The translations under genes were made by a program, and so were the position numbers. A stretch of 64,000 nucleotides of DNA from Niallia circulans (GTDB lineage Bacteria > Bacillota > Bacilli > Bacillales > Cytobacillaceae). The notes beneath the pieces are model-generated. The model was not told where the DNA came from. It was given only the letters and a program-made list of their open reading frames with translations, and searched no databases. Below, piece by piece: positions 34,501 through 44,942 of the stretch (its first letter is position 1; each line of letters opens with the position of its first letter). Location of the stretch: positions 2,642,001 through 2,706,000 of the forward strand of contig NZ_RIBP01000004.1 of assembly GCF_007273535.1 (NCBI RefSeq), read 5' to 3'.

Positions 34501-37500
34501 ATGACAAAAATTATTCCGACAACAGATTGGCTTGAGGATGTCAGTGTATTTGCTGTTAATCGGCTTCCAGCACATTCGGACCATTTATACTATGAAACAA
34601 AAGCGGAGGCAATAGCTAAAGAGCCGATGAAGCTCCGCAGCTCTTTAAATGGAGATTGGCAGTTTCATTATGCGGTTAATCCAAGTGTAAGGCCAAGCAC
34701 ATTTTATCAAAAAGATTTTGATTGTTCTGGCTGGGATTATATATCTGTGCCTGGTCATATTCAGCTGCAAGGATATGGGAAGCCTCAATATGTGAATACG
34801 ATGTACCCTTGGGACGGTCACCAAGATATACGACCACCAGAAATTCCGACAGACCATAATCCAGTTGGCAGCTATGTTAAATATTTTACGGTGCCTGCAA
34901 ACTTGGAAGGCTCACCACTTTATATTTCGTTTCAAGGGGTAGAATCTGCGTTTTATGTGTGGCTGAATGGGACATTTATCGGCTATAGTGAAGACTCCTT
35001 CACACCTGCTGAATTTGAACTGACCCCATATTTAACAGACGGAGAAAATAAGCTTGCCGTAGAGGTATATCAGCGCAGTACAGGAAGCTGGCTGGAGGAT
35101 CAGGATTTCTGGAGATTTTCAGGGATTTTCCGTGATGTCTACCTTTATTCTGTACCAACTATCCATGTTACAGATATTCACGTTCGTCCTGAATTGAATG
35201 ACACCTATACATTAGGCAGTTTGGCTGCAAACGTGAAGCTTGAAGGAAAAGCTGTGTCTAAAATAGCTGCAGAGCTTACGGACAAGAATGGAAAAACACT
35301 TTCGTCTGCAGCTGGAACCGAGCAAACTAACAATTGGACAATTCAAATGGATGTGGAAAATCCAGAGCTTTGGAGCGCCGAAAATCCTTATTTATACACT
35401 TTATATGTCAGTGTCTTTGATGAATCTGGCGAGCTCATTGAGGTTGTTCCGCAGAAACTGGGCTTTAGACATTTTGAGCTGAAAGATAAAGTCATGCGAC
35501 TGAATGGCGAACGTATTGTATTTAAAGGAGTTAATCGCCACGAGTTTAATCCAAGACATGGCAGAGCCATCTCAAAGGAAGATATGCTATGGGACATCAA
35601 AACATTAAAGGAGCATAATATTAATGCAGTCCGCACCTCCCACTATCCAAACCAAAGCTTATGGTATGAATTATGTGATGAATATGGTGTTTATGTTATT
35701 GACGAGATGAATTTAGAAACACATGGCTCATGGCAAAAGATGGGGGCAGTTGAACCTTCCTGGAATATTCCAGGGAATAAGCCAGAGTGGCAAGACATTG
35801 TAATGGACAGGGCGATTTCCATGGTAGAACGTGATAAAAATCATCCATCGATTCTAATTTGGTCATGCGGAAATGAATCATATGCCGGCGAAGTAATCTT
35901 AAATGTTGCCAATTATTTCAGAAGCAAAGATGCAAGCAGGCTTGTCCACTATGAAGGTGTGTTCCATAATCGTCAATACGATGCTGCAAGTGATATGGAA
36001 AGCCGCATGTATGCAAAGCCTGAGCATATTGAGAAATACTTGACAGACAATCCAGAAAAGCCCTATATCAGCTGTGAATATATGCATGCAATGGGAAATT
36101 CCCTTGGAGGCATGTACAAATACACAGAATTAGAGCAAAAATATCCAATGTACCAAGGCGGGTTTATTTGGGATTATATTGATCAGTCCCTCTATAAAAA
36201 GGACCGGTTTGGCAAGGAATATTTGGCTTATGGCGGGGATTTCGATGACCGGCCAACAGACTACGGTTTTTGCACAAATGGCATTGTTTATGCTGATCGT
36301 AAAGTATCACCAAAAATGCAGGAAGTGAAATTCCTGTACCAAGATTTCAAACTTGTTCCAGATCAAAATGGAGTCTTGATAAAAAATGAAAGCTTGTTTA
36401 CGAATACGGAAAACTATCACTTAGTATGTAAGCTGTTTTTGAATGGCTATGAAATAAGTACGAAAAAACTGTCAGCCTCCGTTGAGCCGCAAAGCTCTGC
36501 TCATGTTGCGGTTACGTTTCCTGCCAATCTAACAGGAGCGCAAGGTGAATACTGTATTCAGGCTTCATTCGTTTTAAAGGAGAAAACACTGTGGGCTGAT
36601 GCAGGTTATGAAATCGCGTTCGGTCAATATATTTATGAAACTGGGGAAAAGCAAGTAACAAAACCACTTGGAGAGATAAAAACTGTCCATGGTGATGTTA
36701 ATATAGGCGTCCATGGCAAGGACTTTACTGTTATTTTTTCCAAGCAATCTGGTAGTCTAGTATCCTTGTCATATGCAGGTAAAGAAATGATTTCCATGCC
36801 ACCTGCACCATTATTTTGGAGGGCAACAACAGATAATGACAGAGGCTTTTCACAAAGCTATCATTCTGGATTATGGTATGCTGCAAGCCTTGCAAGGCAA
36901 TGCACAGATATTCAGGTGGAAGAAAGCAGCAGCCAAACTAGTGTTGCCTTCACATATGCTTTTTCTGTCCATGCAGACATAGAAGTGAAGGTGGTTTATA
37001 CAGTTTTTGCAAATGGAAGCATTCATGTGAAGTCAGTATATAAAGGTGCTGACAAATTGCCGCAGCTGCCGATATTTGCCTTATCCTTCAAGCTTCCAGC
37101 CGAATACAGCAAGACCCATTGGTATGCTCTAGGACCTGAAGAAAATTATTCCGATAGAGCAATGGGTGCCAAACTAAGCCGTTTCCACCAAAAGGTTTCT
37201 GATAACCTATCAGGCTATGTAATGCCACAGGAATCTGGCAATCGTACTGGAGTCAGACAGGTATCTGTAACGAACGAGCAAGGCCATGGCATTACTATCT
37301 CGTACGTAAACAAACCGCTAGAATGTAATTTCTCTCCATATACTGCATTTGAGCTTGAGAACGCTCAGCATGTATATGAGCTTCCAAACATTCATTATAC
37401 TGTGGCGACGATCGCAGGCAGGCAGATGGGTGTTGGTGGTGACGACAGCTGGGGCGCGCCTGTTCATAGAGAACATTTGCTTCATGCGAGTGAAGACATA

Positions 37501-37530
37501 GAATTTGAGTTTGTTATGGAGAGAAGATAG
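34501..37530 (+). CDS. lacZ: Beta-galactosidase, glycoside hydrolase family 2 (LacZ type)
   Basis: A 1009-aa five-domain enzyme of the length of E. coli LacZ: N-terminal jelly roll (about 30-215), Ig-like domain, TIM barrel with acid/base E459 in WSCGNES and nucleophile E526 in YISCEYMHAMGNS, a linker domain, and the Bgal_small domain (about 720-1009). It has no signal peptide, so it cleaves beta-galactosides after import. As the last gene of the YesNM/ABC operon it probably hydrolyses galacto-oligosaccharides, for example from galactan side chains of pectin, rather than only lactose. AAAGGAG precedes the ATG. Confidence 0.95.
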   Translation: MTKIIPTTDWLEDVSVFAVNRLPAHSDHLYYETKAEAIAKEPMKLRSSLNGDWQFHYAVNPSVRPSTFYQKDFDCSGWDYISVPGHIQLQGYGKPQYVNTMYPWDGHQDIRPPEIPTDHNPVGSYVKYFTVPANLEGSPLYISFQGVESAFYVWLNGTFIGYSEDSFTPAEFELTPYLTDGENKLAVEVYQRSTGSWLEDQDFWRFSGIFRDVYLYSVPTIHVTDIHVRPELNDTYTLGSLAANVKLEGKAVSKIAAELTDKNGKTLSSAAGTEQTNNWTIQMDVENPELWSAENPYLYTLYVSVFDESGELIEVVPQKLGFRHFELKDKVMRLNGERIVFKGVNRHEFNPRHGRAISKEDMLWDIKTLKEHNINAVRTSHYPNQSLWYELCDEYGVYVIDEMNLETHGSWQKMGAVEPSWNIPGNKPEWQDIVMDRAISMVERDKNHPSILIWSCGNESYAGEVILNVANYFRSKDASRLVHYEGVFHNRQYDAASDMESRMYAKPEHIEKYLTDNPEKPYISCEYMHAMGNSLGGMYKYTELEQKYPMYQGGFIWDYIDQSLYKKDRFGKEYLAYGGDFDDRPTDYGFCTNGIVYADRKVSPKMQEVKFLYQDFKLVPDQNGVLIKNESLFTNTENYHLVCKLFLNGYEISTKKLSASVEPQSSAHVAVTFPANLTGAQGEYCIQASFVLKEKTLWADAGYEIAFGQYIYETGEKQVTKPLGEIKTVHGDVNIGVHGKDFTVIFSKQSGSLVSLSYAGKEMISMPPAPLFWRATTDNDRGFSQSYHSGLWYAASLARQCTDIQVEESSSQTSVAFTYAFSVHADIEVKVVYTVFANGSIHVKSVYKGADKLPQLPIFALSFKLPAEYSKTHWYALGPEENYSDRAMGAKLSRFHQKVSDNLSGYVMPQESGNRTGVRQVSVTNEQGHGITISYVNKPLECNFSPYTAFELENAQHVYELPNIHYTVATIAGRQMGVGGDDSWGAPVHREHLLHASEDIEFEFVMERR

Positions 37531-37532
37531 TC

Positions 37533-37578
37533 AAAAGCCTTATTGTCCTTCAAAATGATGGACCATAAGGCTTTTTTT
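37533..37578 (+). terminator. Rho-independent terminator after lacZ
   Basis: AAAAGCCTTATTGTCC pairs with GGACCATAAGGCTTTT (one mismatch) around an 11-nt loop and runs into T residues. Confidence 0.9.
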
Positions 37579-37886
37579 TATGATGATAGGCTGTTTTAAT
37601 TATTTTAGGCAGTCTATTAAATCAATAAATTAGAGGGTTCAACATCCTGATTCACTTTGTTTTGATTGTCACTGTAAAAACATAGAAACGAACAGCTATT
37701 TCTTTAAAAGAGTTTGTAATAATGTATAACTAATTTACCTTGACTTAGAAAAGTCATCTGTCCCATTTTTAGTATGCAGATTTTGTAAAAAATATAAACA
37801 ACCTCTTTAAGAGATTAAATATGAAAATTCAGTCATCACCGTTTATAATAATAGATAGACAGACAATTTATTTAGGAGAGGATGGA
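37579..37886. other. Gene-free stretch before the fumarase gene
   Basis: About 300 bp of AT-rich DNA without a believable frame. A weak promoter pattern TTTAAA-16-TATAAC lies near 37695-37722. The extended fumarase frame reaches 37821 but has no ribosome-binding site there. Confidence 0.4.
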
Positions 37887-39278
37887 ATGTCAATGGAATA
37901 TCGTTTGGAGAAGGATACAATAGGAGAAATAAGAGTCCCGGCAAATAGTTATTGGGGGGCACAAACACAACGAAGCAAAGAAAATTTCCCTATTGGTGAA
38001 GAAAAGATGCCAGTTGAAATCATTCATGCTTTTGCTCTTTTGAAAAAAAGCGCTGCAATTGTTAACAATGAACTTGGGCTTTTATCAACAGAAAAAACGG
38101 AAGCGCTTAGCTTTGGTGCAGATCAAATATTGAATGGCAGTCTTAATGAGCACTTTCCACTTGTTGTTTGGCAAACAGGCAGTGGTACACAGTCAAATAT
38201 GAACGTAAACGAAGTAATTGCATTTGCGGGGAATAAATGGCTTGCTGAAAAAGGATCAGAAACCCGTTTGCATCCGAATGATGATGTAAACAAATCGCAA
38301 AGCTCCAATGATACATATCCAACAGCTCTGCATATAGCAGCAGTTGTGCAGCTAGAAGATGTTGTGCTTCCTGCTATTGATAAGCTGAAGCAAACCTTCC
38401 GGGAAAAAACAGAGGCATTTTCTGATATTGTTAAAATCGGTCGCACCCATTTACAGGATGCCACACCACTAACACTAGGGCAGGAAATCAGCGGCTGGCA
38501 CCGAATGCTTGAAAAGTCAGCAAGCATGATAACAGCAAGTTTACCTTTCTTACGCGAGCTCGCTATTGGAGGTACAGCAGTTGGGACCGGCTTAAATGCG
38601 CATCCGGAATTTTCTGAGAGAGTCTGTCAGAAATTAACCGAATTCACAAATAAACCATTTTCCTCTGCTGAAAACAAATTCCATGCACTAACAAGTCATG
38701 ATGAAATAACGTTTGCACACGGAGCGTTGAAGGGATTAGCTGCAGATATGATGAAGATTGCCAATGATGTCCGCTGGCTTGCAAGTGGCCCAAGATGCGG
38801 CATCGGTGAAATCAATATTCCTGAAAATGAGCCAGGAAGCTCTATCATGCCTGGAAAGGTAAACCCAACGCAAAGTGAGGCAGTGACAATGGTGGCTGTA
38901 CAGGTAATGGGGAATGATGCAGCAATTGGGTTTGCTGCAAGTCAGGGGAATTTCGAACTGAATGTATTTAAACCAGTCATTGCATATAATTTCCTGCAAT
39001 CAGCCCGCCTGCTTGCTGACAGTATTCTATCCTTCAATGATCGCTGTGCAATTGGCATTGAGCCAAATTTAGAAAAAATCGACAAAAATTTAAATGAGTC
39101 CTTAATGCTTGTGACTGCCTTAAATCCACAAATAGGCTATGAAAATGCAGCAAAAATAGCTAAAAAAGCATTTGCCGATAACTCTACATTAAAACAGGCA
39201 GCTTTAGCATTAGAGCTGTTAACTGAAGAAGAATTCGACAGCTACATCCAGCCGAAAGAGATGACATATCCTAAATAA
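37887..39278 (+). CDS. fumC: Fumarate hydratase, class II
   Basis: A 463-aa homotetrameric enzyme of the citric acid cycle that interconverts fumarate and malate. It begins [18 protein letters not shown], close to B. subtilis CitG, and contains the superfamily signature [11 protein letters not shown] with neighbouring catalytic segments [25 protein letters not shown] and [16 protein letters not shown]. An in-frame ATG at 37821 would add 22 residues, but AGGAGAGG lies just before 37887, so that start was chosen. The gene is alone between terminators and unrelated to the sugar genes around it. The name citG is used in B. subtilis. Confidence 0.95.
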   Translation: MSMEYRLEKDTIGEIRVPANSYWGAQTQRSKENFPIGEEKMPVEIIHAFALLKKSAAIVNNELGLLSTEKTEALSFGADQILNGSLNEHFPLVVWQTGSGTQSNMNVNEVIAFAGNKWLAEKGSETRLHPNDDVNKSQSSNDTYPTALHIAAVVQLEDVVLPAIDKLKQTFREKTEAFSDIVKIGRTHLQDATPLTLGQEISGWHRMLEKSASMITASLPFLRELAIGGTAVGTGLNAHPEFSERVCQKLTEFTNKPFSSAENKFHALTSHDEITFAHGALKGLAADMMKIANDVRWLASGPRCGIGEINIPENEPGSSIMPGKVNPTQSEAVTMVAVQVMGNDAAIGFAASQGNFELNVFKPVIAYNFLQSARLLADSILSFNDRCAIGIEPNLEKIDKNLNESLMLVTALNPQIGYENAAKIAKKAFADNSTLKQAALALELLTEEEFDSYIQPKEMTYPK

Positions 39279-39285
39279 AATTTCA

Positions 39286-39321
39286 AGCGGAACCCATTTG
39301 CCAATGGGTTCCGTTTTTTTT
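39286..39321 (+). terminator. Rho-independent terminator after fumarase gene
   Basis: CGGAACCCATT pairs with AATGGGTTCCG around a 4-nt loop and runs into eight T residues. Confidence 0.92.
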
Positions 39322-39461
39322 ATGTAAACGACGATTATATTTGTTAACTTCATGATAAAATAGTAGTATAGTCTTATGAATAAAGTCTCAATTGGTTTTT
39401 TAATTGTTTTATAGACTTGTTTACTTAACAAGCTAGCTTTATTACTCAGGAGGTCATGTTA

Positions 39462-41819
39462 TTGCTTTTTCAAAACATCATCGATCACTTTCATGCACAA
39501 TATATGATCTTAATTCCGATAATGTCTGTAATAAGCTGTGCAATAGGGCTGTGGATTAGCAAGAAGATAAGGATGGATGTAAACAACAAAACCGCCATCC
39601 TTATCGGCGGTTCGCTGTTGCTAGGCTTTTCTTTTTGGATTACTTTTATTCTTATTTCCTATATGGTGCCACTGAACTATTCGTCAAAGGATTTTCCAAT
39701 ATACTTTATCCTTATTTTTTTGTTTTGCTTTATTGGTTCTTTAGTCATTCTCTCCCTCTCACAATTGAAAACATGTAAGGAAAGCCATTATTTATGGGGA
39801 AGTCTATTTTTGGCAGTGTGTTTAATAGCATCAGATACATTTGGTTTTGCGTTGCTATTCAGTCAGCATATTCAATTTAATCTTATTCTTTATTTGACAA
39901 CCTTTTTACTGACATTAGGTTCGTCCTTCTCTGTTTTCAGGTTTTTAATTCAAATAACCAGTGATGATATATTTCAAGGCGCTTCGAAAAAATGGGAGTA
40001 TATTGGCGTTGTTCTTGCAGGGGTATCACTGGCGAATATTCCCTATATTGTTTTAGTATCGATTTTAAAATTTAATTTAGGATACATGTATAGTGACTAT
40101 GAAATTTTCATTCCGTTTATCCTAACAATCGGAGCTAATTTCCTCTTAATGCTGCTGCCATATTTTTTAGGTGACACGATTTTGAGTAAAAAGGCAAATT
40201 TTTATACAGCATTATTTGAGCATAATCCTGTGGCAGTTATTGGTATAGATTTGCTCGGAGCAATTAATAGTGTTAATTACGAAGGCACGAAACTCCTTGA
40301 ATTGGAGGAGAAGGAATTGCTTGGCAGGGATGCTTTTGAGCTCTTCTCCAATATTGACAGAAATAAAATGGATGCTTATTTATCTGGATATAATACAAAA
40401 ATGGTCCATAAGTTCGAAACAGAAATTACAATGAAAAACAATAGCAAAAAAGATGTTTATATTACCGCTGTGCGGATTATAACGAATGATAAATTTATCG
40501 GTGTTTTTGCATTAGTGGAGGATATTACAGAAAAGAAAAAATCAGAAGAGCAAATTAAACATCTTGCCTTTCATGATGATCTTACCCAGCTGTCCAACAG
40601 ACGGGTTGCCAAAATGACGATGAATGAATATATTGAAAACAATATCCCCTTTACACTAATGCTGCTCGATTTTGATCGTTTCAAAAGCATTAATGATACA
40701 CTCGGTCATTCCTTTGGTGACAGTTTGCTGCAGAAAATTGCGAGAAGATTAGACAAGTTAGTGCTCGATAAAGGAAAGGTCGCAAGGTTTGGGGGAGATG
40801 AATTCCTTATAATCATTCCCGATGATTTGGAAAAAAAGGACTTGTATAAGTTAATCGCTCAATCTATTAACCAAGTATTCAGGCAGCCAATTCTTATTGA
40901 CGGCTATGAGATTGTTTTGACAGCAAGTGTTGGCATAAGCAGATTTCCCGAGCATACAACAGATGTGGATGATCTCGTGAAATACGCAGATATTGCTATG
41001 TATCAGATGAAGGAAGCTGGTGCAAATGGGTACAAGGAATTTAATAACGAAATGTCTCTTCATGCAAATCATAAAGTTGGTTTGGAAAGTGATTTGCGGA
41101 AAGCGATGGAATACCAGGAACTGTTTGTTCACTATCAGCCAAAATATCAAATCGAAAGCGGCAATATTATCGGTGCAGAAGCGTTAATTAGGTGGAAGCA
41201 TAATAAAAAAGGCTTTATTCCACCTAATGAATTCATCCCGTTGGCTGAAGAAAGCGGTCTGATTGTCAAACTTGAAAAATATGTGTTCACAGAAGTATGC
41301 AAACACATACATAGGTGGAATAAAGCTGGTAAAAATATTGGACGGATTTCTATTAACATATCGATTGTAACCTTATTAAGAGAGGATTTTATAACGTTTA
41401 TTGCCGAACATTTGCAAAAGTATAGGATTGCTGGAAGTATCATTGAACTTGAGATAACAGAGCGAATCGTCATGAAAAATGAACTGGTAGTCAACCAAAC
41501 ATTAAAGAAAATAAGTGAATTGGGCATCAGTATCAGCATGGATGATTTTGGTACTGGCTATAGTTCACTATCCTATCTTCATAAGCTCCAAGTCGACTGT
41601 ATTAAAATTGACAAATCCTTTATTGATCAGATTGAACGGAATATAGAGGTTGTGTCAGCCATCATTTCCATGGCAAAAAATCTAAAGCTAGAAATAATCG
41701 CAGAAGGTGTGGAAACAGAAGCACAGGTGAAAAAGCTTATTCAGCTTGGCTGTGATCAGGCACAAGGCTATTATTTTTCCAAGCCCATTTCCATGGCTAA
41801 ATTTGAGGCAATACTATAA
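39462..41819 (+). CDS. Membrane GGDEF-EAL protein with PAS domain (cyclic-di-GMP turnover)
   Basis: A 785-aa protein: seven or so N-terminal membrane helices (about 1-240), a PAS domain (about 245-360), a GGDEF domain with intact FGGDEF (about 444-448), and an EAL domain with intact EALIRW (about 573-578) and DDFGTGYSSL. Both active-site motifs are complete, so it may both make and degrade cyclic di-GMP; in many such fusions one activity dominates. AGGAGG is 2 nt from an ATG at 39456 and 8 nt from the TTG used here. It is a single gene with its own terminator. Confidence 0.92.
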   Translation: MLFQNIIDHFHAQYMILIPIMSVISCAIGLWISKKIRMDVNNKTAILIGGSLLLGFSFWITFILISYMVPLNYSSKDFPIYFILIFLFCFIGSLVILSLSQLKTCKESHYLWGSLFLAVCLIASDTFGFALLFSQHIQFNLILYLTTFLLTLGSSFSVFRFLIQITSDDIFQGASKKWEYIGVVLAGVSLANIPYIVLVSILKFNLGYMYSDYEIFIPFILTIGANFLLMLLPYFLGDTILSKKANFYTALFEHNPVAVIGIDLLGAINSVNYEGTKLLELEEKELLGRDAFELFSNIDRNKMDAYLSGYNTKMVHKFETEITMKNNSKKDVYITAVRIITNDKFIGVFALVEDITEKKKSEEQIKHLAFHDDLTQLSNRRVAKMTMNEYIENNIPFTLMLLDFDRFKSINDTLGHSFGDSLLQKIARRLDKLVLDKGKVARFGGDEFLIIIPDDLEKKDLYKLIAQSINQVFRQPILIDGYEIVLTASVGISRFPEHTTDVDDLVKYADIAMYQMKEAGANGYKEFNNEMSLHANHKVGLESDLRKAMEYQELFVHYQPKYQIESGNIIGAEALIRWKHNKKGFIPPNEFIPLAEESGLIVKLEKYVFTEVCKHIHRWNKAGKNIGRISINISIVTLLREDFITFIAEHLQKYRIAGSIIELEITERIVMKNELVVNQTLKKISELGISISMDDFGTGYSSLSYLHKLQVDCIKIDKSFIDQIERNIEVVSAIISMAKNLKLEIIAEGVETEAQVKKLIQLGCDQAQGYYFSKPISMAKFEAIL

Positions 41820-41822
41820 CAA

Positions 41823-41873
41823 TACACCCCACTTATTAGACTTTGCTCTAACTTAGTGGAGGTGTTTTTTTTA
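41823..41873 (+). terminator. Rho-independent terminator
   Basis: ACACCCCACTTA pairs with TAGTGGAGGTGT (one mismatch) across an 18-nt loop with extra pairing, and ends in eight T residues. Confidence 0.85.
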
Positions 41874-41945
41874 ATATTTACAAATTATATGATTGGTTGA
41901 TACGATAAAAGAAATATAATCAGTAAATAAGAAGGTGTTTTTTTT

Positions 41946-42524
41946 ATGAGTATAACAGAACAGGAAGTCATGAAATGGATAAAAGATGATGAATGGATGA
42001 TGGATATACTGCAAATTGTTCAGAAGCTTGACTTGCCTGACTGGTGGATTTGTGCAGGGTTTGTACGCTCAAAAATTTGGGATAAGGTGCATCATTTTTC
42101 TGTTAGAACGCCACTACCAGACATTGATGTTATCTACTATGATGCGAATAATATCGAGGAAGAAGAAGAAAAGCAATTGGAGCAAAAGTTAAAGCAGCTT
42201 CATTCCCTTTTACCTTGGTCTGTCAAAAACCAAGCTAGAATGCATACGCTTAATGATTTTCCGCCTTATACATCTGCAGTCGATGGGATCGCCCATTTTA
42301 CTGAAACAGCAACGGCCTTAGGGGTAAAGCTAGATGAAGATGGCAGCCTTGTTTTTGCTGCCCCGTGGGGAATCACAGATACGGTTTCTCTTAAAGTCAG
42401 GCCAACTCCACTGTATGAAAAGCCAGATAAGAGAAACATTTATGAGAATAGAGTAATAAAAAAAGCTTGGCAAAATCACTGGACAAGACTGGAGATATTA
42501 GGAATAGAGGAGAGTCTACTCTAA
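41946..42524 (+). CDS. Nucleotidyltransferase-family protein (NTP_transf_6/DUF925 type)
   Basis: A 192-aa protein that fits the nucleotidyltransferase-like family once named DUF925: a conserved start WWICAGFVRSKIWD, then PLPDIDVIYYD, the acidic metal-binding motif expected of the fold, NQARMH, and the end VRPTPLYEKPDKRNIYENRVIKKAWQNHWTRL. The function is unknown in the family. AGAAGGTG precedes the ATG at some distance. Single gene, convergent with the following acetyltransferase. Confidence 0.85.
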   Translation: MSITEQEVMKWIKDDEWMMDILQIVQKLDLPDWWICAGFVRSKIWDKVHHFSVRTPLPDIDVIYYDANNIEEEEEKQLEQKLKQLHSLLPWSVKNQARMHTLNDFPPYTSAVDGIAHFTETATALGVKLDEDGSLVFAAPWGITDTVSLKVRPTPLYEKPDKRNIYENRVIKKAWQNHWTRLEILGIEESLL

Positions 42525-42529
42525 CAAAA

Positions 42530-42572
42530 AATCGGCTAGAACTCATATTTAGTTACGAACTTCTAGCCGAAT
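42530..42572. terminator. Bidirectional hairpin between convergent genes
   Basis: TCGGCTAGAA pairs with TTCTAGCCGA across a 19-nt loop; A residues precede it, giving a U-tract for the minus-strand gene. Confidence 0.7.
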
Positions 42573-42579
42573 GCTGCTT

Positions 42580-43035
42580 TTATAATGATTTGGTCATAAA
42601 CAGGCTGTTTTCGTCCAGTATGTAATCTGCAAAGGGACCGCAATAAGTGAATCCTAATGCTTCATATAATTTTCTTGCTGGCAAAAAGGCCTCCATTGAG
42701 CCAGTTTCAAGACTAAGACGTGTATAGCCTCTTGTTTTAGCGGCCTCCAGAATATGAAGCATAATCTGTTGTGCGACGCCTTTGCGCAAATGAGCAGAAG
42801 AGGTTTTAACAGACTTCACTTCAGCATGAGTCTGATCCAATTCCTTTACTGCCCCACAGCCTAAAAGCTCGCCATTTTCCCATGCGCTCCAAAACGTTAT
42901 TTCAGGCTTGCGAAGTCCATCTAAGTCAAGGGCATGAATACTTTCAGGCGGAGAGTGAAGTGTCATACTATATAGATGATCCTCAAGCAGTGCAGCAATT
43001 TCAGGACCACGTAAGTCGTCAATCTTGATTATCAT
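42580..43035 (-). CDS. GNAT acetyltransferase, YsnE type
   Basis: A 151-aa protein resembling B. subtilis YsnE along its length as recalled (MHSPPESIHALDLDGLRKPEITFWSAWENGELLGCGAVKEL). The acetyl-CoA loop is SSAHLRKGVAQQIMLHIL, and the C-terminus SLETGSMEAFLPARKLYEALGFTYCGPFADY is typical. YsnE has been linked to indole-acetate formation in some Bacillus strains, but the biochemical substrate is not settled. AGAAGGGAAG precedes the ATG. Confidence 0.88.
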   Translation of the reverse strand: MIIKIDDLRGPEIAALLEDHLYSMTLHSPPESIHALDLDGLRKPEITFWSAWENGELLGCGAVKELDQTHAEVKSVKTSSAHLRKGVAQQIMLHILEAAKTRGYTRLSLETGSMEAFLPARKLYEALGFTYCGPFADYILDENSLFMTKSL

Positions 43036-43163
43036 TCATTATTCTTCCCTTCTAATTCAATGTGAGTGTGTTTTTCCTATGTCTATAATAATATCATACG
43101 GAAAACGAAGTAAAAGATTAATTTAGAATTTTCATACATTAATAAAGAGTGCTTACAAAATAA

Positions 43164-43202
43164 AAAGCCGAACTAATTACTTGATAAATTAGTTCAGCTT
43201 TA
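43164..43202. terminator. Bidirectional terminator hairpin
   Basis: AAAGCCGAACTAAT pairs with ATTAGTTCAGCTTT (one mismatch) around a 10-nt loop; on the minus strand it follows the BASS gene and ends in T residues. Confidence 0.8.
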
Positions 43203-43221
43203 ATCTAGACTTCCCTAAATA

Positions 43222-44190
43222 TTAAACCTGCAGCTTATTATTAACAGTCGAATCTGTTTTGGTTTTATCCTTCATCCGGCTGAAAATATTAGCAAGAACA
43301 GAACCAGATAAATTATGCCAAACACTGAAAATAGCACTAGGAACAGCTGCGAGTGGAGAGAAGTGTGCTGAGGCAATAGCGACACCTAAACCTGAATTTT
43401 GCATGCCAACCTCCATGGCAACAGCCTTTTGCTTTGCAAGGTCCATGCCACAAAGCCGTGCAAAGAAAAAGCCGATTAAAAAGCCAAGCACATTATGAAG
43501 AATGACGACTCCAAAGATTAATAAACCAGTTTCAGCAAGTCTGTCTGCACTGCCTGCCACAACTGCAGCAACAATTAAAACAATTGCAATAACAGATACG
43601 AGAGGCATTGCTTTTGCCCCTGCTTTTGCTTGTTTGCCAAAGAAGCGTTTCACGATGAATCCAAGCACAAGCGGAATAATAACAACTTGTACAATCGAAA
43701 GGAATAAAGACCCTACACTGATTTGAATCCATTTGCTAGCAAACAAAAGGATAAGCAGCGGTGTTACAATTGGTGCTAAAACTGTAGAAACAGACGCAAT
43801 GGCAACAGCTAGTGCAACATTTCCTCTTGCAAGAAAAACCATCACATTTGATGCTGTACCACTCGGACAGCAGCCTACCAAAATGACGCCAACGGCAATT
43901 TCGCTTGGCAGGTTTAAGCCGACAGCCAATAAAAATGCAAGAAGCGGCATAATCACAAAGTGACCGATAACTCCTAACGCAACATCCTTAGGACGTGTAA
44001 ATACTTCTTTAAAATCAGATAATTCAAGGGTAAGGCCCATACCGAACATAACAATTCCTAATAGTGGCACGATATAATCGCCGATCCAAACAAAATGCTC
44101 TGGCATAATATACGCAACTGCCGCAAAGACCAAAACCCATAATGTAAATGTTTTTCCTGCAAAGCTGCTAATTTTCTCGATGAATCCCAT
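43222..44190 (-). CDS. BASS-family Na+-dependent transporter (YocS type)
   Basis: A 322-aa membrane protein with about ten helices from the bile acid:sodium symporter family. Diagnostic segments are MFGMGLTLELSDFKEV and VGCCPSGTASNVMVFLARGNVALAVAIASVSTVLAPIVTPLL, where the crossed helices bind sodium, plus EVGMQNSGLGVAIASAHF. Its best relative from memory is B. subtilis YocS. Substrates in bacteria may be organic anions such as pantoate or keto acids; none can be read here. GGAGG precedes the ATG. It is monocistronic. The 260 bp upstream holds no further gene. Confidence 0.9.
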   Translation of the reverse strand: MGFIEKISSFAGKTFTLWVLVFAAVAYIMPEHFVWIGDYIVPLLGIVMFGMGLTLELSDFKEVFTRPKDVALGVIGHFVIMPLLAFLLAVGLNLPSEIAVGVILVGCCPSGTASNVMVFLARGNVALAVAIASVSTVLAPIVTPLLILLFASKWIQISVGSLFLSIVQVVIIPLVLGFIVKRFFGKQAKAGAKAMPLVSVIAIVLIVAAVVAGSADRLAETGLLIFGVVILHNVLGFLIGFFFARLCGMDLAKQKAVAMEVGMQNSGLGVAIASAHFSPLAAVPSAIFSVWHNLSGSVLANIFSRMKDKTKTDSTVNNKLQV

Positions 44191-44452
44191 AAGACGAAAC
44201 CTCCAAAGAATGATAATTCAGATTTTTTCAAATAAAATCACTTCACTATATTAGATGAAATATTTAGAAAAATCAATATGAGATGATTCCGATATAATGG
44301 GTCTAATTTCTTATTTTTATTTAGCTTTTATAAGGGGTTTTGTAGGGAGATGAAGCTGGGAAATATGTCTATTTTTTGAAAACTGGATATTAAACTTGTT
44401 TTTCTAGTAAGACTTGATATAAATAAAGAAAGACACTATTTCCCTGTTAATC

Positions 44453-44812
44453 TTATATTTCGACAATGATAGCATTTGGAAAACTTGTTCTTTTTGCCAT
44501 ACGATTTAGCTGCATTCTTAATACAGGGCTTCTTGGAATAATGATAATTATCCTATCAAAGCCTAACTCCTGATAAAGCCGAAATGAGTTTTCCATATAT
44601 GGAATCATTTCCTGTGTAAGAACATCCATGTTTTTGCAGTCAATAATTAATTTAAATTGCTTGGCATCAGCAATAGAAAGATAAGCAACTTTGTTCCGGT
44701 AATCAGTTACAAATTCTGCAACAGTGGCAGGATCAAAAGTACCTTCTATCAGCATATCAATCGTTTTAGAGGAGCGATTCACCTTTATGTCAAAACATCC
44801 TTTTTCTTCCAT
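44453..44812 (-). CDS. Hypothetical protein with a STAS-like (SpoIIAA-type) fold
   Basis: A 119-aa soluble protein. The pattern IDMLIEGTFDPATVAEFVTDYRNKV ... FKLIIDCKNMDVLTQEMIPYMENSFRLYQELGFDRIIIIIP is like STAS domains, in which a strand-helix unit is used to bind partner kinases. I cannot name a family and the phosphorylatable serine of SpoIIAA is not evident. AAGGAG precedes the ATG. It is a single gene between two unrelated ones. Confidence 0.7.
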   Translation of the reverse strand: MEEKGCFDIKVNRSSKTIDMLIEGTFDPATVAEFVTDYRNKVAYLSIADAKQFKLIIDCKNMDVLTQEMIPYMENSFRLYQELGFDRIIIIIPRSPVLRMQLNRMAKRTSFPNAIIVEI

Positions 44813-44942
44813 AATGATTGGATCTCCTTATGCTGTAACTATTCAGTTGAATTTTTTGTAATTATAGCACAGTGTTAAAGAAAATAGGATATTAAATAAT
44901 GGAATCAGTTGGTTTTGCATAAATCGAGACGGGAATAGTAGA

